DNA from: an uncultured Chlamydiae bacterium
GTDB taxonomy: Bacteria > Chlamydiota > Chlamydiia > Chlamydiales > SM23-39
NCBI GenBank assembly: GCA_903909295.1
Contig: CAIVVG010000153.1
Coordinates: 1 to 6,858 of the forward strand
DNA length: 6,858 nt
Direction of reading: 5' to 3'
Of this stretch, positions 4,986 through 6,858 are shown piece after piece (position 1 is the stretch's first letter; each line of letters opens with the position of its first letter). Position numbers and translations under genes: made by a program. Under the pieces are notes generated by a model. The model saw nothing but the letters and a program-made list of their open reading frames with translations. It searched no databases and was not told where the DNA came from.

Positions 4986-5342
4986 ATGAAAAAAATCTTT
5001 TTATTTCTTTTCCCTGCAGCAGCTGTTTTTGCTCAGGAAGCCGCACCATCTCCTGCTGGTGGAATTTCACAAACGCTCATCATGGTGGGGATTGCTCTCG
5101 TATTCTTCTACTTCATCCTGTGGCGCCCCGAACAAAAGCGTCGCAAAGAGGGTGAAAAAATGCGCGCCGGTCTCAAAAAAGGGGACAAAGTCACCGCAAT
5201 GGGAATCGTCGGTCGGGTTGACCGGATCCAAGATCAAACTGTGGTTTTGAGAATGGTTGAAGGGGCAAAAATCGAAGTCCTCAAAGCCGCTATCACTGAT
5301 GTACAGTCTGGCTCTGAAGTGGAAGTGACTCCTGAGGCGTAA
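4986..5342 (+). CDS. yajC: Sec translocon accessory protein YajC
   Basis: A 118-residue membrane protein. A hydrophobic N-terminus (MKKIFLFLFPAAAVFAQ) looks like a signal peptide, an addition to the core YajC layout seen in some families. A membrane segment follows at about 29-46 (TLIMVGIALVFFYFILW), then the YajC hallmark RPEQKRRKE (47-55). The cytoplasmic beta domain begins with LKKGDKVTAMGIVGRVDRI (63-81). YajC associates with SecDF-YidC and SecYEG to assist protein export. The ATG has a good Shine-Dalgarno, AAGGGA (4975-4980), the clearest in the window. The gene follows rlmD by 39 bp in the same direction. Its last 50 bp overlap the 3' end of the converging phosphoesterase gene. Confidence 0.95.
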   Translation: MKKIFLFLFPAAAVFAQEAAPSPAGGISQTLIMVGIALVFFYFILWRPEQKRRKEGEKMRAGLKKGDKVTAMGIVGRVDRIQDQTVVLRMVEGAKIEVLKAAITDVQSGSEVEVTPEA

Positions 5343-6429
5343 GGTGCATCTCGTCTAGAGAATGTCCTTGCAAATCAAGCGCCTGAATCGTGGCCTCGTC
5401 AATGCTTTTTAGCTCGACGAGGTACACGTTATTTTTTCTCGCCCGCTTTTCTAAATACCATCGATCATAGGTGGGGCGCGGCTCCACTCCCCAGCACCCA
5501 TCCCCTAAATAGACCACCCCTGTCGGATCGAGCTTGCCCGCTCGAATCGGAAATGTTTTCTTGTAGGTATGGTTATGGTGTTCGAATGCAATACGGCACC
5601 CAGTTTCTTCAAAAAGAGGGCACCAGAATTTCCGGACCTCTTCAGAAAGGGCGCTATCAAAGGGGTAGTAAGAGGGATAGGCGCTGACGTGGTAAACGGG
5701 GAAGCGAAAGGGGATTTGCTCTCGCTCTTTGAGGGCTTGGCGCAGCCAATCGGTCTGAGCGCCTGCGATCGGATCTAAATGCCCTGTATCGAGGAGAATC
5801 AAACTCAAATAAGAACTGAAATCGATGGCTCGGTAGAGCCGCTTTTCGGGAAAGGCGAAGAAATTAAAAAAGAGATCGCTCCCCTCGGGCGTGATATCGT
5901 GATTGCCCGCAGCGAGGAGAAAGGGGATGAGGCGCCCCTCGGAAGTGCGGAGATCTTCGCTCCACCCCTCGAGAAACGAGATCCAGCGGCGCAGCGACTT
6001 TCTATGGGAGCGGATCGGTCCATTGAAGAGGGCATAGGCGATATCCCCCCCAATGACCGCAAAGAGGGGGTCTTGCGCGACTACCACTTTATTCATCTGG
6101 TGAAAGAGCTTTTGCACTTGAAAGACATCTCCCCCCACAATGAAGCGGAGGGGATGCGTTAAATCGGAGGGCGCGGTTCGGAAGCGGTGTTCTTGAGGAT
6201 CGCTCCCAATGCGAAACGTGTACTCTGTGTCCGGCTTTAAATCGGAGAGCAAGACGGTGTGTACATTCTTCTCCTCGACAGAGCGGTGGGTCCCCGTGAC
6301 CTCTTTTTTTTCTAAGGTAACTAGGTCTTGATGGTCATCCTCTCCTGAGAGCCAATGGATGGCCATCGTTTGGGTGGGGTCGCCATACCAAGTCAAGTAG
6401 ACAGCAAATAAGAGTAAACACTGGACCAT
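5293..6429 (-). CDS. Purple-acid-phosphatase-like metallophosphoesterase with N-terminal fibronectin-like domain
   Basis: A 378-residue protein. Residues about 10-87 form a beta-rich domain like the N-terminal domain of purple acid phosphatases (VYLTWYGDPTQTMAIHW, then LKPDTEYTFRIG). The calcineurin-like catalytic domain follows with all five metal-binding blocks: GGDVF (Asp101), GGDIAY (Asp129 and Tyr132, the GDxxY tyrosine of true purple acid phosphatases), GNHD (Asn176, His177), VYH (His247) and HHNH (His285, His287). The family hydrolyses phosphomonoesters or phosphodiesters with a binuclear metal centre; the substrate here is unknown. Only about nine hydrophobic residues precede the first strand, so an export signal is short or absent. 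The ATG at 6429 lies 4 bp after the htpG stop, with GAGGG overlapping that stop but unusually close to the ATG. The pair probably forms one transcript. The last 17 or so residues are encoded antisense to the end of yajC. Confidence 0.9.
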   Translation of the reverse strand: MVQCLLLFAVYLTWYGDPTQTMAIHWLSGEDDHQDLVTLEKKEVTGTHRSVEEKNVHTVLLSDLKPDTEYTFRIGSDPQEHRFRTAPSDLTHPLRFIVGGDVFQVQKLFHQMNKVVVAQDPLFAVIGGDIAYALFNGPIRSHRKSLRRWISFLEGWSEDLRTSEGRLIPFLLAAGNHDITPEGSDLFFNFFAFPEKRLYRAIDFSSYLSLILLDTGHLDPIAGAQTDWLRQALKEREQIPFRFPVYHVSAYPSYYPFDSALSEEVRKFWCPLFEETGCRIAFEHHNHTYKKTFPIRAGKLDPTGVVYLGDGCWGVEPRPTYDRWYLEKRARKNNVYLVELKSIDEATIQALDLQGHSLDEMHLTPQESLPLQSQTVHQ

Positions 6430-6433
6430 TCCC

Positions 6434-6858
6434 TCAAACTAGCAAATTGGCGAGTTTTTCTAAAACCTCTGTTTGTCGAAAAACCACTTGAGCCAGTTCA
6501 GAAGGGTCGAGTTCCCTCTGAGCTAAGAGCGATAAATCGTAAACCCCTTTGGCGATTTCTTGGGCTACATCGGGCTGTTTGTGCTGTAAACGCACCATCG
6601 CCTGCACCAATTTGCTATTGGTATTCACCACAAATTTCTTCGAACCGAACCCCGACTCCTTTTTTCCTTGCGTCAGTGCAATGTAGTCGCGGAAGCGGCG
6701 CTGATTTTCATCCAAGACGATCATGGCCGGCAATTGGTCGGATGCGAAGCTCTTTGCCTCCACCTCGAGATTTTTGTGATTCAAGGCATTCTTCACAAAA
6801 TCGGCGATCGTGGCAGCCTCGCTTTGCTCACGGGCAGGGTCCAGAAGCGCCTCACTCA
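6434..6858 (-). CDS. htpG: Chaperone protein HtpG (Hsp90 family), C-terminal part; 5' end outside window
   Basis: The frame is open from the window edge to TGA at 6434-6436, giving about 141 codons. The segments ADFVKNAL, SDQLPAMIVLDENQRRF, KKFVVNTNSKLVQAM and GVYDLSLLAQRELDPSELAQ match the C-terminal dimerisation domain of bacterial HtpG, where E. coli has TDTPAIV, FELNPDHVLV and LLDQALLAERG. Bacterial HtpG is about 620 residues, so only the last quarter is visible; the ATPase and middle domains are off the window. A GTG at 6796 is internal and not the start. The gene is followed after 4 bp by the phosphoesterase gene in the same direction. Confidence 0.95.
   Translation of the reverse strand, partial: SEALLDPAREQSEAATIADFVKNALNHKNLEVEAKSFASDQLPAMIVLDENQRRFRDYIALTQGKKESGFGSKKFVVNTNSKLVQAMVRLQHKQPDVAQEIAKGVYDLSLLAQRELDPSELAQVVFRQTEVLEKLANLLV

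Noticed and set aside
5569..6162. Two consecutive plus-strand open frames (69 and 127 codons)
   Set aside because: They are antisense to the phosphoesterase catalytic domain, whose metal-binding motifs prove the minus-strand frame.
1..6858. CRISPR arrays, tRNA genes, insertion sequences or att-site direct repeats
   Set aside because: No regularly spaced repeats, tRNA-like cloverleaf, transposase motifs or flanking direct repeats were found by eye on either strand, even around the suspected insertion between hctA and rlmD.

Overview
This window is from a member of the phylum Chlamydiota, most likely an environmental (amoeba-associated type) chlamydia rather than a classical Chlamydia species. 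The strongest evidence is a histone H1-like Hc1 gene (hctA) next to a short porin with the chlamydial major outer membrane protein (MOMP) N-terminal signature. Base composition in the housekeeping genes is higher in GC than I would expect of the Chlamydia pathogens. I cannot name the genus.

Layout. Positions 1-96 are the 3' part of a 5S rRNA, followed by a strong intrinsic terminator (107-142) that closes an rRNA operon. A MOMP-like porin (181-954, minus) and hctA (1036-1263, plus) diverge from a gap of about 80 bp. Tail-to-tail with hctA lies a minus-strand pair (1267-1587 and 1584-1953). Its genes overlap by ATGA and look like a toxin-antitoxin module, with the upstream toxin-like gene apparently frameshifted. 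A divergent AT-rich gap (1954-2033) then leads to a 514-residue plus-strand protein joining leucine-rich repeats to a class I glutamine amidotransferase / peptidase C26 domain (2034-3578). It is followed by rlmD (3606-4946) and yajC (4986-5342). A purple-acid-phosphatase-like metallophosphoesterase (5293-6429, minus) converges on yajC with a 50-bp overlap. It lies directly downstream of the 3' end of htpG (6434-6858, minus), which continues off the window.

How it fits together. From memory, hctA, the rRNA uracil methyltransferase and yajC are near neighbours in Chlamydia trachomatis (CT743, CT742, CT741). If so, the backbone is an old chlamydial order, and the toxin-antitoxin-like pair plus the LRR-C26 gene are an insertion between hctA and rlmD. 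Hand counts support this: sample lines are about 32% GC in the toxin gene and 37% in the LRR segment, against 53-60% in the C26 segment and 68% in one rlmD line. The LRR-C26 protein is the best candidate for something undescribed: a possible host-directed effector with an apparently complete Cys-His-Glu amidase site. Three genes (MOMP-like, LRR-C26, rlmD) also have a -10-like hexamer 6-8 nt before the ATG and no Shine-Dalgarno, suggesting leaderless transcripts.
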